This document shows, piece by piece, positions 33,765 through 42,622 of a stretch of DNA of 64,000 nucleotides. The notes beneath the pieces were generated by a model, which made no database searches, was not told the DNA's origin, and saw only the letters and a program-made list of their open reading frames with translations. The DNA is taken from the NCBI GenBank assembly GCA_013112725.1, contig JABFFZ010000019.1:1-64000 (forward strand), given 5' to 3'. Positions within the stretch are counted from its first letter, which is position 1; every line of letters starts with the position of its first letter. This stretch comes from Chloroflexota bacterium (GTDB lineage: Bacteria > Chloroflexota > Anaerolineae > Promineifilales > Promineifilaceae). Both the position numbers and the translations under genes were made by a program.

Positions 33765-35222
33765 TATCACCGCCGCCAGCCGCCGCACCCCTTCCACAAT
33801 TTCCGCTTCCGTCAGACCGCTGAAACCAAGCAGGATGGACGGCGGCGCCGGCGTGAGCAAATGGTAGGGCGCACCAGGGTAGACACCCACACCGGCAATG
33901 GCCGCCCTGGCGACAACGGCCGTTTCCGCCACCCCATTCGGCAAATACACCATCACATGCAGTCCGGCGGGTGTGTGCGAAAAACTCACCTTATCACCCA
34001 GGTGGGCGTCCAGGGCTGCCACCAACAGTTGCCGCCGCTGCCCATACGCCTGGCGCAAATGGCGCAGGTGGCGCGCAAAATGCCCCTCGGTAATAAAATC
34101 GGCTACCGCCGCCTGCGTCAGTGTGGGCGCGCCCCGGTCAACCAGTGCTTTGGCCTGCACAAAAGGCGTCACCATACCCGGCGGCAGCACCACGTAAGAA
34201 AGGCGCAACGCCGGGAACAACACTTTAGAAAATGTGCCCAGGTAAACGACACGGCCGTCGTCATCTAACCCTTGCAGCGCCGTCAACGGCCGTCCTGCAT
34301 ACCGCAGTTCCCCATCATAATCATCCTCCACAATGAACGCGCCGCGCGCCCGCGCCCAGGCCAGCAGCCTCAACCGGCGCGGCAAAGAGAGCGCCCCACC
34401 TCGCGGGAACTGGTTGGAAGGGGTCACAAATGCCAGCCGCGCCCGGCTGCCTGGCGGGATCAATTTCACCGGAAAACCGTGATCATCCACTGGCAGCGGC
34501 GTCAGATTCGCCCCAAACAGGCGGAAGACGGCAAATGCCTGAGCATAACCCGGCGACTCCACCAGTACCTCATCGCCCGGCGACAGGTAGAGGCGCGTCA
34601 GAATATCCAATGCCTGCTGCGCCCCGTTAACGATGACCACCTGTTCAGGGGTGCAACGCACCCCCCGCCACTGCCCCAGATAATCGGCCAACGCCTGCCG
34701 CAGTGGGTAAAACCCGGCCACGGAGCCATACCGTGACAGCATCACATCATCGGTGCTGAGGTAACGATCCAACAGCCGCCGCCAGATGTCATAGGGGAAA
34801 ATATGAGGAAAGGAACGGCCGAAGCCGAAGTCAATATCGGGGCGAGTAGTGGCCTGGTTGGTAGACGGCCGTACCGCCAACACCCGTTCCCCCCAGGTAG
34901 AAAGGGTTGGTGGCGGGGCAGCCGCTTCTGCCCTGACCCCGGCCAGGCCTGCCGCCACAAACGTGCCCGCCCCCTGCCGGGAAAGGACAAACCCCTCCGC
35001 TGCCAACTGGGCATATGCTTCCGTCACCGTCACCCGCGCCACCTCGAGCGCCTGCGCCAGTTGGCGTGTGGGCGGCAGCGCCGCACCCGGCGGCAGCCCC
35101 CCCTGCAAAATACGGGCCCGTATCTCAAAATAAAGCTGCTGGTACAACGGCGCGCGATCTTGCCGGTTCAGGTGAATGGTAGCTGTGAGCATCTCAAGTT
35201 CTGTTGGCATGAGCGCGATCAT
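33762..35222 (-). CDS. MocR/PdxR-type GntR transcriptional regulator with aminotransferase domain
   Basis: About 486 residues. A GntR winged helix (about 20-90: PLYQQLYFEIRARILQGGLPPGAALPPTRQLAQAL) is linked to a fold-type I aminotransferase domain (about 110-480). NGAQQALDILTRLYLSPGDEVLVESPGY and IVEDDYDGELRY are typical, and the PLP lysine is in LGTFSKVLFPALRLSY. Members use bound PLP to sense pyridoxal phosphate or amines and regulate a neighbouring operon. No pdxS/pdxT lies here, so the target is unknown. The start is one of several Met (35222, 35210, 35192); 35222 follows a weak GGTGG. Confidence 0.85.
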   Translation of the reverse strand: MIALMPTELEMLTATIHLNRQDRAPLYQQLYFEIRARILQGGLPPGAALPPTRQLAQALEVARVTVTEAYAQLAAEGFVLSRQGAGTFVAAGLAGVRAEAAAPPPTLSTWGERVLAVRPSTNQATTRPDIDFGFGRSFPHIFPYDIWRRLLDRYLSTDDVMLSRYGSVAGFYPLRQALADYLGQWRGVRCTPEQVVIVNGAQQALDILTRLYLSPGDEVLVESPGYAQAFAVFRLFGANLTPLPVDDHGFPVKLIPPGSRARLAFVTPSNQFPRGGALSLPRRLRLLAWARARGAFIVEDDYDGELRYAGRPLTALQGLDDDGRVVYLGTFSKVLFPALRLSYVVLPPGMVTPFVQAKALVDRGAPTLTQAAVADFITEGHFARHLRHLRQAYGQRRQLLVAALDAHLGDKVSFSHTPAGLHVMVYLPNGVAETAVVARAAIAGVGVYPGAPYHLLTPAPPSILLGFSGLTEAEIVEGVRRLAAVI

Positions 35223-35641
35223 ACCACCAGGCCCCCAATCTGGCTTGACCGGGCAAGCAACCTGATAATGGTGGAAATGGTTCATCAAAACTTCGTGGGG
35301 TCCGGCGTGATGCGTGATGCGTGATACGTGAGGTCTCTGTGGTCACGCATCACTTGTCACGCATCACGCCCTATCAACTCCCTGAAATCCCAAAGAGCCT
35401 GGAGAATATCACGCGATCGGGCAGACTCGTTACCTGTGTAATTCCTTAACGGCCGTACCCCCACCGCTCTCTCCTTCATACAATCCAATCATCGTGTTGA
35501 TGTGTTCAACTGTTTAAATGTTTAAGTGTTCACGTGCCCACGTAAACACCTGAACACCCAAGAAGGACAACACAGGTAGCAGCCCACCACAAGGGATGGA
35601 AATTCATAATTCATAATTCATAATTCTCAAAGGAGCTTATC
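35223..35641. other. Repeat-filled spacer between MocR and the epimerase
   Basis: GCGTGAT heptamers at 35306-35333 with inverted ATCACGC units at 35344-35369 form a hairpin. A run of degenerate heptamers (TGTTTAA, TGTTCAC, ACACCTG) lies at 35497-35565, and CATAATT units at 35605-35626 just before the SD GGAG. One ACGGCCGT octamer. No gene was seen. Confidence 0.65.
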
Positions 35642-36568
35642 ATGCGCATACTCATCACCGGTGGCACCGGTCTCATCGGTACCCCACTCAGCCAACAGTT
35701 GGCCGCCAGCGGCCATGAAGTAATTGTCCTCAGCCGGAATCCAGGAAAATATACTTTGCCCGCCGGCGTCACGGCTGTCGCCTGGGACGGCCGTACCAGC
35801 AGCGGATGGGCGCACCTGGCCGACGGCGCCGGCGCGATCATCAACCTGGCCGGGGAGAGCATTGGCGGCAGCGGCTTTCCGCCGCCGCGCTGGACGACGG
35901 CGCGCAAACAGCGTATTTTGCAGAGCCGCCTGGATGCCGGGCAGGCAGTGACGGCAGCAGTCCAGGCAGCAGCGGTTAAACCCGGTGTGGTGGTGCAGAT
36001 GTCCGGCATTGATTATTACGGGAATGTGCCCGGCAATACGGCCGTCACCGAAACGTCGTCTAAAGGCAATGGCTTTTTATCGGATGTGACGGAGCAGTGG
36101 GAAGCGTCTACGGCCGTTGTGGAAACTCTCGGTGTGCGGCGGGTAGTGCTGCGCACCGGCATCGTCCTCAGTCTAGACGGTGGGGCGCTGCCGCAAACCA
36201 TGCTGCCGTTCAAGTTTTTTGCCGGGGGGCCGTTGGGCAACGGGCGGCAGTGGTGGCCCTGGATTCATCTGGCCGATGTCATCCGCGCCATGCAATTTCT
36301 GGTGGAACACGAAAACGCCAGCGGCGTCTTCAACGTCTGCGCCCCCAACCCGCTGCCTGAAAAAGAGTTTGGCCGTGTGTTGGGGCAGGTGATGGCACGG
36401 CCGTCGCTCATCCCCGCGCCCGCTTTTGCCCTGAAGCTGATGTTGGGGGAGATGGCGGCCATGGTGCTAGACGGCCGTCGGGCTGTGCCCACCCGCCTGC
36501 AAGAACTGGGCTTTACCTTCCAATACCCGGAAGCACGAGAGGCGCTGCTCGACCTGCTTAATCATTGA
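35642..36568 (+). CDS. TIGR01777-type NAD(P)-dependent epimerase
   Basis: 308 residues; AAAGGAG precedes the ATG. An extended SDR with the dinucleotide motif ITGGTGLIGTPL at 5-16, INLAGESIGG, the YYGN active-site region in SGIDYYGNVPG, and the C-terminal DUF1731 segment (PTRLQELGFTFQYPEAREALLDLL). These are the features of the YfcH/SulA-like family. Substrate not known. A short hairpin (ATTGACAA...TTGTCAAT, 36564-36593) after the stop may terminate it, and overlaps the -35 of the next gene. Confidence 0.88.
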   Translation: MRILITGGTGLIGTPLSQQLAASGHEVIVLSRNPGKYTLPAGVTAVAWDGRTSSGWAHLADGAGAIINLAGESIGGSGFPPPRWTTARKQRILQSRLDAGQAVTAAVQAAAVKPGVVVQMSGIDYYGNVPGNTAVTETSSKGNGFLSDVTEQWEASTAVVETLGVRRVVLRTGIVLSLDGGALPQTMLPFKFFAGGPLGNGRQWWPWIHLADVIRAMQFLVEHENASGVFNVCAPNPLPEKEFGRVLGQVMARPSLIPAPAFALKLMLGEMAAMVLDGRRAVPTRLQELGFTFQYPEAREALLDLLNH

Positions 36569-36585
36569 CAACTGATGATTGTCCA

Positions 36586-36613
36586 TTGTCAATTGGCGGG
36601 GCGGGGTTACAAT
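36586..36613 (+). promoter_or_regulatory. Promoter of the lysyl-oxidase lipoprotein gene
   Basis: TTGTCA at 36586-36591 and TACAAT at 36608-36613, 16 bp apart. The ATG at 36623 is nine bases past the -10 with no SD, predicting a leaderless or nearly leaderless mRNA. Confidence 0.6.
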
Positions 36614-36622
36614 CCCGATATT

Positions 36623-38773
36623 ATGCGTTTACCATCCTCCCCATTTTATGGTGTGCTCTTTGTTACGCTGGCCTTGCTGATGTGGCTGGCGGCTTGCCAG
36701 CAGGAACAGAATACGGTTCCCCCGGCACAGCCCCGCACCAGCAAAACACCGGGGCAAACAGGCGCTTTAACCACAGCTGCGCCTACGAAAACAGCTACAA
36801 TACGGGCTACGGCCGTGACCGTCATTCAAAGTACAGCCACGACCATGACCACCGTACCTGAATCGATCTCCACGCTGCCACCACCGCCCACCATCACCCC
36901 TGCCCCGACAAACAGCATCACCTCATCACCGGCCGCTCCCACCTCACCCACATCCGCCGGAGTACAGTCACCCACCGGCCAACCAGGCGCCCTGATTCGT
37001 CTGGCAATGAACAGCCAGGTGGGCGTTTTGTTAGACGAAGTTCCCCAGGAATCCCGCGACCAGGTAGCCGCCGCTCTGCTGCAAAAACCAGATGACTACT
37101 GGCAAAACCTGGCCCGTCAGCAGGTCAGCCTTACCTACAACCGGCTGCACTTCCGCCCCTTCTTTTACGAAATGCTTAAAGGCCAGCTGCCCTTACCACC
37201 TGAATCGCTCTGGCAAATCACCCTGGGCGCAGATGGCCCCCGCCGCACCACTATCGGCGGTCACGATTACGTGTTGATTGATTACGCCTTTTCCAGCGTA
37301 TTACTCTCCGACCCGGAATCTCCGGGCAAAGCGGAGTTCTTATTAGGGCAAGAAGGGGGCAGATGGACAGAACCGTTTGTGCTGCCCGGCGATCCCACGC
37401 TGCTGTTGCAGCGCACCGACAACACCTGCATCAACGAAGGCGGTTTCCCCCCCAACAGCTATGACTCAGAGAACGTCTTTCTCTTTTTTGACTATACCTG
37501 CACCGCCGATAGCGGCGGCGCCACCGGATGCCATCGCAGCCGCCTGCCCACCCTTTCCTGCCTGGAAGCGTTAGGCCAGCGGGTGGGCATGGTGGAAACG
37601 GGTATGCAATTTGAGCGTCTGCCCTGGGATGCCGGGTTAGCTGACGAAGTGCGCATAGCCCAGGTGTTACACACAGAAGCGCCCAACTTGATGGTCGTGG
37701 GGGAAGAACTGGAAACAAACCGCATCATTTACCAATACTTCCCGCCCAATTCGTGCGCCGCGCAGGAAGCGTGCATCAATGGCGATGGCTGGCGGCGACT
37801 GCTGCAATTTGATGCCATGGTGCATAATTTGGGGGCAGAACCGTTGAGCATCGGCCGCGTTATTCGCAGCAACCCACTCAACACCATGTTCCAATACAAC
37901 GCTTGCCATGATCATTATCACTTTGCCAACTTTGGTGAATTTCAGTTGGGCGTCAACAATCAGCCCAGTAAACAGGCGTTTTGTGTGGAAAGCACCAGCC
38001 GGCTGAGCAACAATGAACTGTCACCCCTGACGCACGATTACACATGCAGTAATCAGGGCATTCAAGCCGGTTGGGTGGATGAGTATCAGGCCGGGCTGGA
38101 CTGCCAGTGGATTGACATCACCGACCTGGAATTTGACGGCGAATCGCTGACCATGCCGCTGAAGTTTCGGTTTAACCAGAATGGCTTTTTGTGCGAGGGC
38201 CAACCGGTGTTGAACGAGAATGGAGAGTTGATGTGGGAACCAACGGGTGAGCGCACGGCCGAAGGGCTGCCCATCAGCCGGCCGCAGTGTGATTTTGTGG
38301 AGGGGTGGGACAGTAACAATGAGGCATCACGGGATGTGATTATTCCTGTTGTGGGTAGTTTTGTGACCGCGCCTTGCACCCAGGGGCAAATTGGCCCGCT
38401 GCGTAACTGTGGCTTTAGTTTGCAGCCGCTGCCGCCACTGCCCACGCCACCGCCAACCGGCGACGAAGCGGCACAAACCCCCTTGCGCTGTACGCCAGGC
38501 CAGACGGTGCAACTGAGCTGCACCATTCCGGCCAATGCTCAGCCACAAACGCTGCGCATTTGCGAGACGAGCGCGGCCTTGGGTGTGGGCACGGCCTGCA
38601 CCTTTGAAACGTCGCTGGTAAACCGGGTGGTGGGGCAAGACGGCCGTGACATTTCCTTCACCTGCCCCCTCCCCCGCGACGCCAACGAGCCAGGCGGTGA
38701 CTATGCCTTCTACGTGGCCCCCGTTTTCCCAGAGGATGAACTGGCGCAGGTGAGCTGTACGGCCGTGCCGTAA
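36623..38773 (+). CDS. Lysyl oxidase-like lipoprotein
   Basis: About 716 residues from ATG 36623. A lipoprotein signal peptide has lipobox LAAC, followed by a Thr/Pro-rich linker (to about 125). The LOX domain spans about 380-560: the copper ligands in ACHDHYHF (about 427-432), the cofactor lysine in SKQAFCVES (about 449), the cofactor tyrosine in DEYQAGLDCQWIDITD (about 487). Lys and Tyr form lysine tyrosylquinone in animal LOX. It would oxidise primary amines, such as peptidyl lysine, to aldehydes outside the cell. Residues about 130-370 and the Cys-rich C-terminal domain (RCTPGQTVQLSCTIP) are not recognised. A possible role is cross-linking surface or sheath protein. Confidence 0.82.
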   Translation: MRLPSSPFYGVLFVTLALLMWLAACQQEQNTVPPAQPRTSKTPGQTGALTTAAPTKTATIRATAVTVIQSTATTMTTVPESISTLPPPPTITPAPTNSITSSPAAPTSPTSAGVQSPTGQPGALIRLAMNSQVGVLLDEVPQESRDQVAAALLQKPDDYWQNLARQQVSLTYNRLHFRPFFYEMLKGQLPLPPESLWQITLGADGPRRTTIGGHDYVLIDYAFSSVLLSDPESPGKAEFLLGQEGGRWTEPFVLPGDPTLLLQRTDNTCINEGGFPPNSYDSENVFLFFDYTCTADSGGATGCHRSRLPTLSCLEALGQRVGMVETGMQFERLPWDAGLADEVRIAQVLHTEAPNLMVVGEELETNRIIYQYFPPNSCAAQEACINGDGWRRLLQFDAMVHNLGAEPLSIGRVIRSNPLNTMFQYNACHDHYHFANFGEFQLGVNNQPSKQAFCVESTSRLSNNELSPLTHDYTCSNQGIQAGWVDEYQAGLDCQWIDITDLEFDGESLTMPLKFRFNQNGFLCEGQPVLNENGELMWEPTGERTAEGLPISRPQCDFVEGWDSNNEASRDVIIPVVGSFVTAPCTQGQIGPLRNCGFSLQPLPPLPTPPPTGDEAAQTPLRCTPGQTVQLSCTIPANAQPQTLRICETSAALGVGTACTFETSLVNRVVGQDGRDISFTCPLPRDANEPGGDYAFYVAPVFPEDELAQVSCTAVP

Positions 38774-39043
38774 CGTTTGGATTTGCATTTCCCGTTGATT
38801 ATACTGAGCAAGGCCATAAAATGACATTTTGTTGTCAGGCAATAGAACACGGATTGGCAGGATTAACGGATCAAGCTGGTCGAATGAGAATCCGAAAATC
38901 CTGCCAATCCGTGTCCAATAAAGATGTCAGGTTATACCCTTTGGCAGTATATCTGGTGAAATTTTTGTGATTAATGTGAACGGCTCAAATTTAACCTGCC
39001 TCACCAATCATCCGGCGAGCGATTCTCACCCCATCTGGCGCAA
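38774..39043. other. Spacer with palindromic element ACACGGATTGGCAGGATT
   Basis: Perfect 18-bp arms at 38847-38864 and 38897-38914 enclose a 32-base loop. The rest of this 270-bp spacer shows no gene, RNA or clear promoter. Confidence 0.75.
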
Positions 39044-39733
39044 ATGACACGGTTACATTTTGTCTGGCTGGGATCTAAACGCGCCAAAAAGAATGGCGTT
39101 AGCGAGAAGGGGTGGCGGCTGGATATGGCCGCCCGCGCCGGGCTGCCCGTGCCGAACGGCGGCATTCTGCTGGATAATTTTTACTGGCTGGCGGTGCATG
39201 AAGAGGTGGTACAAATAGTTGACGGCCGTGCCCACATCCCCTCTCCCCCTGCCCTCTATGACCTTCTCTACACGGCCGTGCGCTTCCCCCAACTGGACAA
39301 ACCGGGCATCATTCGCCCCTTGTTTACCGACGCAGACACGGCCGTATCCCCCCCATTTGCCGTCCTTATGGCTGACCCCGTTGCCCTGGCCGCGGCCCTG
39401 GGCCAACTCTGGCAGGCCGCGCCGCCTGATGACACCAGCCGCCACGATTTGCTGATACAGGAGATGGTGGCGATAGAAGTGGAAGGTACGGCCGTGACTG
39501 CAAGTAACCACCCCGCCGACACCATCACCGTAGCGAATACATCTTTTGATCTGCCCCAACTCACCGGCTGGCGTCGTCCGACTGCCGCCCGGCCCGACCA
39601 TCTGCGCCGTTTGCAGCAGCTTTTACGCGGCGTGCGGCGCACGTTTGGCGCGGGGGAATGGCAGGTACAGTGGATGGACGACGGCCGTGTCTGCTGGCTG
39701 CTGCACATACTGAACAACTCCACCCCTGCTTGA
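39044..39733 (+). CDS. PPDK/PEP-synthase N-terminal-like protein, incomplete domain
   Basis: 229 residues. The start (LGSKRAKKNGVSEKGWRLDMAARAGLPVPNGGILLDNFYW) resembles the opening of the PEP-synthase/pyruvate-phosphate-dikinase ATP-binding domain ([21 protein letters not shown]), and the end (GEWQVQWMDDGRVCWLLHI) resembles its WAxDGxxLWLLQAR end. The long middle of the ATP-grasp fold is reduced, and there are no swivelling phosphohistidine or PEP-binding domains. It may be a stand-alone, non-catalytic relic or a specialised small protein. It has five ACGGCCGT octamers in 690 bp. No SD is visible. Confidence 0.55.
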   Translation: MTRLHFVWLGSKRAKKNGVSEKGWRLDMAARAGLPVPNGGILLDNFYWLAVHEEVVQIVDGRAHIPSPPALYDLLYTAVRFPQLDKPGIIRPLFTDADTAVSPPFAVLMADPVALAAALGQLWQAAPPDDTSRHDLLIQEMVAIEVEGTAVTASNHPADTITVANTSFDLPQLTGWRRPTAARPDHLRRLQQLLRGVRRTFGAGEWQVQWMDDGRVCWLLHILNNSTPA

Positions 39734-40042
39734 AATATCCAATTTTTAGACGCCATCAGACCAGGTGAGTCTTCAAAGGCTGCCTGATTCCACCTTCTTT
39801 ACCATTTGATAATGGACAAAATATATACATTTTCTTGACAAAACAACTTGTATATTGTATAGTTTGTGAAGTTGTCTGGCAGGTTGGTCAATCAAGACGT
39901 TAGGGCTAAAATAATTGTGTGTCCCGGATCATCAATACACACTAAGCCGCTTTCATCCACTCATCACCTGTCCAGGCCAGCAAAAAATTCTTTATTGGAA
40001 AACACAATAGTGTTTGTTGTACAGATTTTAGGAGGGAAAGTG
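39734..40042. other. Leader and promoter region of the carotenoid cluster
   Basis: 309 bp without a gene. It contains the crtB promoter (39835-39863), a 5' untranslated region of about 170 nt and the SD GGAGGG at 40031-40036. No known riboswitch was recognised in the leader. Confidence 0.6.
39835..39863 (+). promoter_or_regulatory. Promoter of the carotenoid cluster
   Basis: Consensus TTGACA at 39835-39840 and TATAGT at 39858-39863 with 17-bp spacing. Overlapping direct repeats TTGTATAT/TTGTATAG run into the -10 and could be an operator; a MerR-type light or stress regulator is a guess. Confidence 0.8.
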
Positions 40043-40996
40043 ATGACAATAACCGCCACCTGGGAAAGCCGTCTTCTGGCACAGGCCTATGCGCCGTTGG
40101 AAAATCTTGTCACCAGCGAAGCCATCGCCGTGCATGACTCCTTGCTGCAGAAGGCGTATGCCCATGCCACGGCCGTCACCGCCCAGCACAGCCGCACCTT
40201 TTACACCTCCTCCGCCCTGCTGCCCGCTGCCGAACGGCGGGCCATCCGTGCCCTCTATGCCTTTTGCCGCGTCAGTGATGACCTCATTGATCGCCAGCAA
40301 GAAAACCGCGCCCAACAATTCCGGCAGTGGCGGCAGCACGCGCTCAGCAGCACACCACCGGAAGATGATCTCACGGCCGTAGCCTGGGCCGATGCGCGCA
40401 CCCGTTACGCCATCCCCCGGCTCTACGCCGAACAACTGCTGGATGGCGTCGCCCGCGACCTCAGCTTTGCCCGCTATGAAACCTTCGCCGACCTGGCCGA
40501 TTACTGCTACGGCGTTGCCTCCACCGTTGGCCTGATGTCCATGCACATCACCGGCTTTAGCAGCCACGAGGCCATTCCCTATGCTGTGAAGTTGGGTGTG
40601 GCGCTGCAGCTGACCAACATCCTGCGCGATGTGGCCGAAGACTGGGACAACGGCCGTTGTTACCTGCCCCAGGATGAACTGGCGGCCTTTGGTCTGACGG
40701 AAGCGGACATTGCCGGGAAACACAACGGCCATCGCTGGCAAGAATTTATGCGCTTCCAGATTGACCGTACCCGTGACCTGTATACCCAGGCCATGCCCGG
40801 CATCAATATGCTCAGCGCCAACGGCCGTTTTGCCGTCGCCGCCGCCGCCGAACTATACCGCGCCATCCTGGATGACATTGAAGCCCACAACTATGATGTC
40901 TTCACCAGGCGCGCTCATGTCAACGGCCGTGCCAAACTGCAAAAACTACCCGGTATCTGGTGGCGCGCTCGTTGGCAAGGCTATACCAATTCGTAA
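40043..40996 (+). CDS. crtB: Phytoene synthase
   Basis: About 317 residues from ATG 40043, with GGAGGG upstream; the longer frame lies in the leader. Condenses two geranylgeranyl diphosphates to phytoene. The Asp-rich motifs are SDDLID (within YAFCRVSDDLIDRQ) and NILRDVAEDWDNGRCYLPQDEL, both metal-diphosphate binding. SRTFYTSSALLP near residue 50 and YCYGVASTVGLM are also typical. First gene of crtB-crtI-P450-GT-cyclase. Geranylgeranyl diphosphate synthase is not in the window. Confidence 0.95.
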   Translation: MTITATWESRLLAQAYAPLENLVTSEAIAVHDSLLQKAYAHATAVTAQHSRTFYTSSALLPAAERRAIRALYAFCRVSDDLIDRQQENRAQQFRQWRQHALSSTPPEDDLTAVAWADARTRYAIPRLYAEQLLDGVARDLSFARYETFADLADYCYGVASTVGLMSMHITGFSSHEAIPYAVKLGVALQLTNILRDVAEDWDNGRCYLPQDELAAFGLTEADIAGKHNGHRWQEFMRFQIDRTRDLYTQAMPGINMLSANGRFAVAAAAELYRAILDDIEAHNYDVFTRRAHVNGRAKLQKLPGIWWRARWQGYTNS

Positions 40997-41044
40997 TTCA
41001 TCCTTCATCCTTCATAATTCATAATTCATAATTCATAATTCACA
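40988..41044. repeat. CATAATT heptamer array between crtB and crtI
   Basis: About six copies of a 7-bp unit (CATCCTT, CATAATT) fill the gap before the crtI SD. Confidence 0.85.
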
Positions 41045-41063
41045 AAGGAGCCATTGCACACAT

Positions 41064-42554
41064 ATGAACCAAAACAACAAAGTGATCATTATAGGCAGCG
41101 GCTTTGGCGGGCTGGGCGCGGCGGCGCGCCTGGCGGCGCGCGGCTACCAGGTAGATGTATTTGAAAAGCTGGACAAACCCGGCGGCCGTGGTTATGTCTT
41201 TGAAAAAGATGGGTTCAAATTCGATGCCGGCCCCACCGTCATCACCGCGCCCTTTATGTTTGATGACATTTTCGCCCTGGCCGGCCGCCGCCGCGAAGAT
41301 TACGTACAATTTGTGCAGTGCGACCCCTTCTACCGCATCTTTAACCATGAAGGGCGCTGCTTTGACTACAACGATGACCACCAGTTCATCCTTTCCGAGA
41401 TTGAGCAATGGAACCCGGCCGACAAAATCGGCTACGAGCGATTTATGGCCACCACCAAAGCCATCTTTGAAAAAGGGTTTATCGAATTAGCGGACAAGCC
41501 CTTCCTGCATATTACTGACATGCTGCGGGTCATTCCCGACCTGGTGAAACTGCAATCCTACAAAACCGTGTACAACTACGCTGCCCAATTTGTGGAAAAC
41601 GAATTCCTGCGCCGCTGCTTCTCTTTTCATCCCCTGCTGGTAGGCGGCAACCCATTTGATACCACCTCCATCTATGCCATGATCCATTACCTGGAACGGG
41701 AATGGGGCATTCACTACGCCCTGGGTGGCACGGGGGCCGTGGTCAACGCCCTGGTGAAACTGACGGAAGAGTTAGGCGGCCGTTTCCACTACAACGCCCC
41801 GGTGCAGGAAATCCTGGTGGAAGGTAAGCGCGTCACCGGTATCCGGCTGATGGATGGCGCCGTCCACCACGCCGACCACATCATCTCCAATGCGGACGTC
41901 GCCTTCACCTACATGAATCTCATCCCGGCCAAACATCGCGGCCTGCGCAACAGCGATACACGCTGGAAAAAGCTCACCCGCTACAGTAATTCCCTCTTTG
42001 TGATTTACTTCGGCACAAAGCGGCGCTATACCAACGGCAAACTGGTGCATCACAACATTATCCTGGGTGAACGATACCGCGAACTGCTGCGTGACATCTT
42101 CCACAATAAAGTGCTGGCCGATGATTTCTCGCTCTATTTGCACATGCCCACCCTCACCGATCCCTCGATGGCCCCGGAAGGGTGTGAAGCATTCTATGTG
42201 CTTTCACCTGTGCCCCATTTAGGCGCGGATGTGGACTGGACCAAAGCGACCAAACCGTACCGCGATGCCATCATGCAATTCCTGGAAGATAACTATCTGC
42301 CGGATTTGCAGGAGAACATCGTCGTGGAACATTACATTGACCCGCTGCACTTTCAAAATAACCTGAATAGCTATCTGGGATCGGCGTTTTCGGTAGAGCC
42401 GGTACTCACGCAGTCGGCCTGGTTCCGGCCACACAACCGGTCGGAGGATTTTGCCAATCTCTATTTTGTGGGGGCGGGTACACATCCGGGGGCCGGTTTG
42501 CCGGGTGTGCTCTCTTCGTCTAAGATCGCCGAAGAGTTGATATTGAATTCTTAA
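41064..42554 (+). CDS. crtI: Phytoene desaturase
   Basis: 496 residues. N-terminal FAD-binding [29 protein letters not shown] and [15 protein letters not shown], with the C-terminal [23 protein letters not shown], match bacterial CrtI. It introduces up to four double bases into phytoene to give lycopene, the substrate needed by the cyclase at 45154. The SD AAAGGAG lies about 12 bases before the ATG. It is the only large gene here with no ACGGCCGT octamer, and it may have been more constrained or acquired more recently. Confidence 0.94.
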   Translation: MNQNNKVIIIGSGFGGLGAAARLAARGYQVDVFEKLDKPGGRGYVFEKDGFKFDAGPTVITAPFMFDDIFALAGRRREDYVQFVQCDPFYRIFNHEGRCFDYNDDHQFILSEIEQWNPADKIGYERFMATTKAIFEKGFIELADKPFLHITDMLRVIPDLVKLQSYKTVYNYAAQFVENEFLRRCFSFHPLLVGGNPFDTTSIYAMIHYLEREWGIHYALGGTGAVVNALVKLTEELGGRFHYNAPVQEILVEGKRVTGIRLMDGAVHHADHIISNADVAFTYMNLIPAKHRGLRNSDTRWKKLTRYSNSLFVIYFGTKRRYTNGKLVHHNIILGERYRELLRDIFHNKVLADDFSLYLHMPTLTDPSMAPEGCEAFYVLSPVPHLGADVDWTKATKPYRDAIMQFLEDNYLPDLQENIVVEHYIDPLHFQNNLNSYLGSAFSVEPVLTQSAWFRPHNRSEDFANLYFVGAGTHPGAGLPGVLSSSKIAEELILNS

Positions 42555-42615
42555 CGCGGAGACGCGGCGGCGCAGAGAAAAATCCCCTTTGCGCCGCCAT
42601 GCCTCTGCGTTGATC
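42555..42615. repeat. Imperfect palindrome, CGCGGAGACGCGG type
   Basis: CGCGGCGGCGCAGAG and its partner TTTGCGCCGCCATGCCTCTGCG flank AAAAATCCCC. A GC-rich hairpin between crtI and the P450 gene. Confidence 0.6.
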
Positions 42616-42622
42616 CTTCTTC

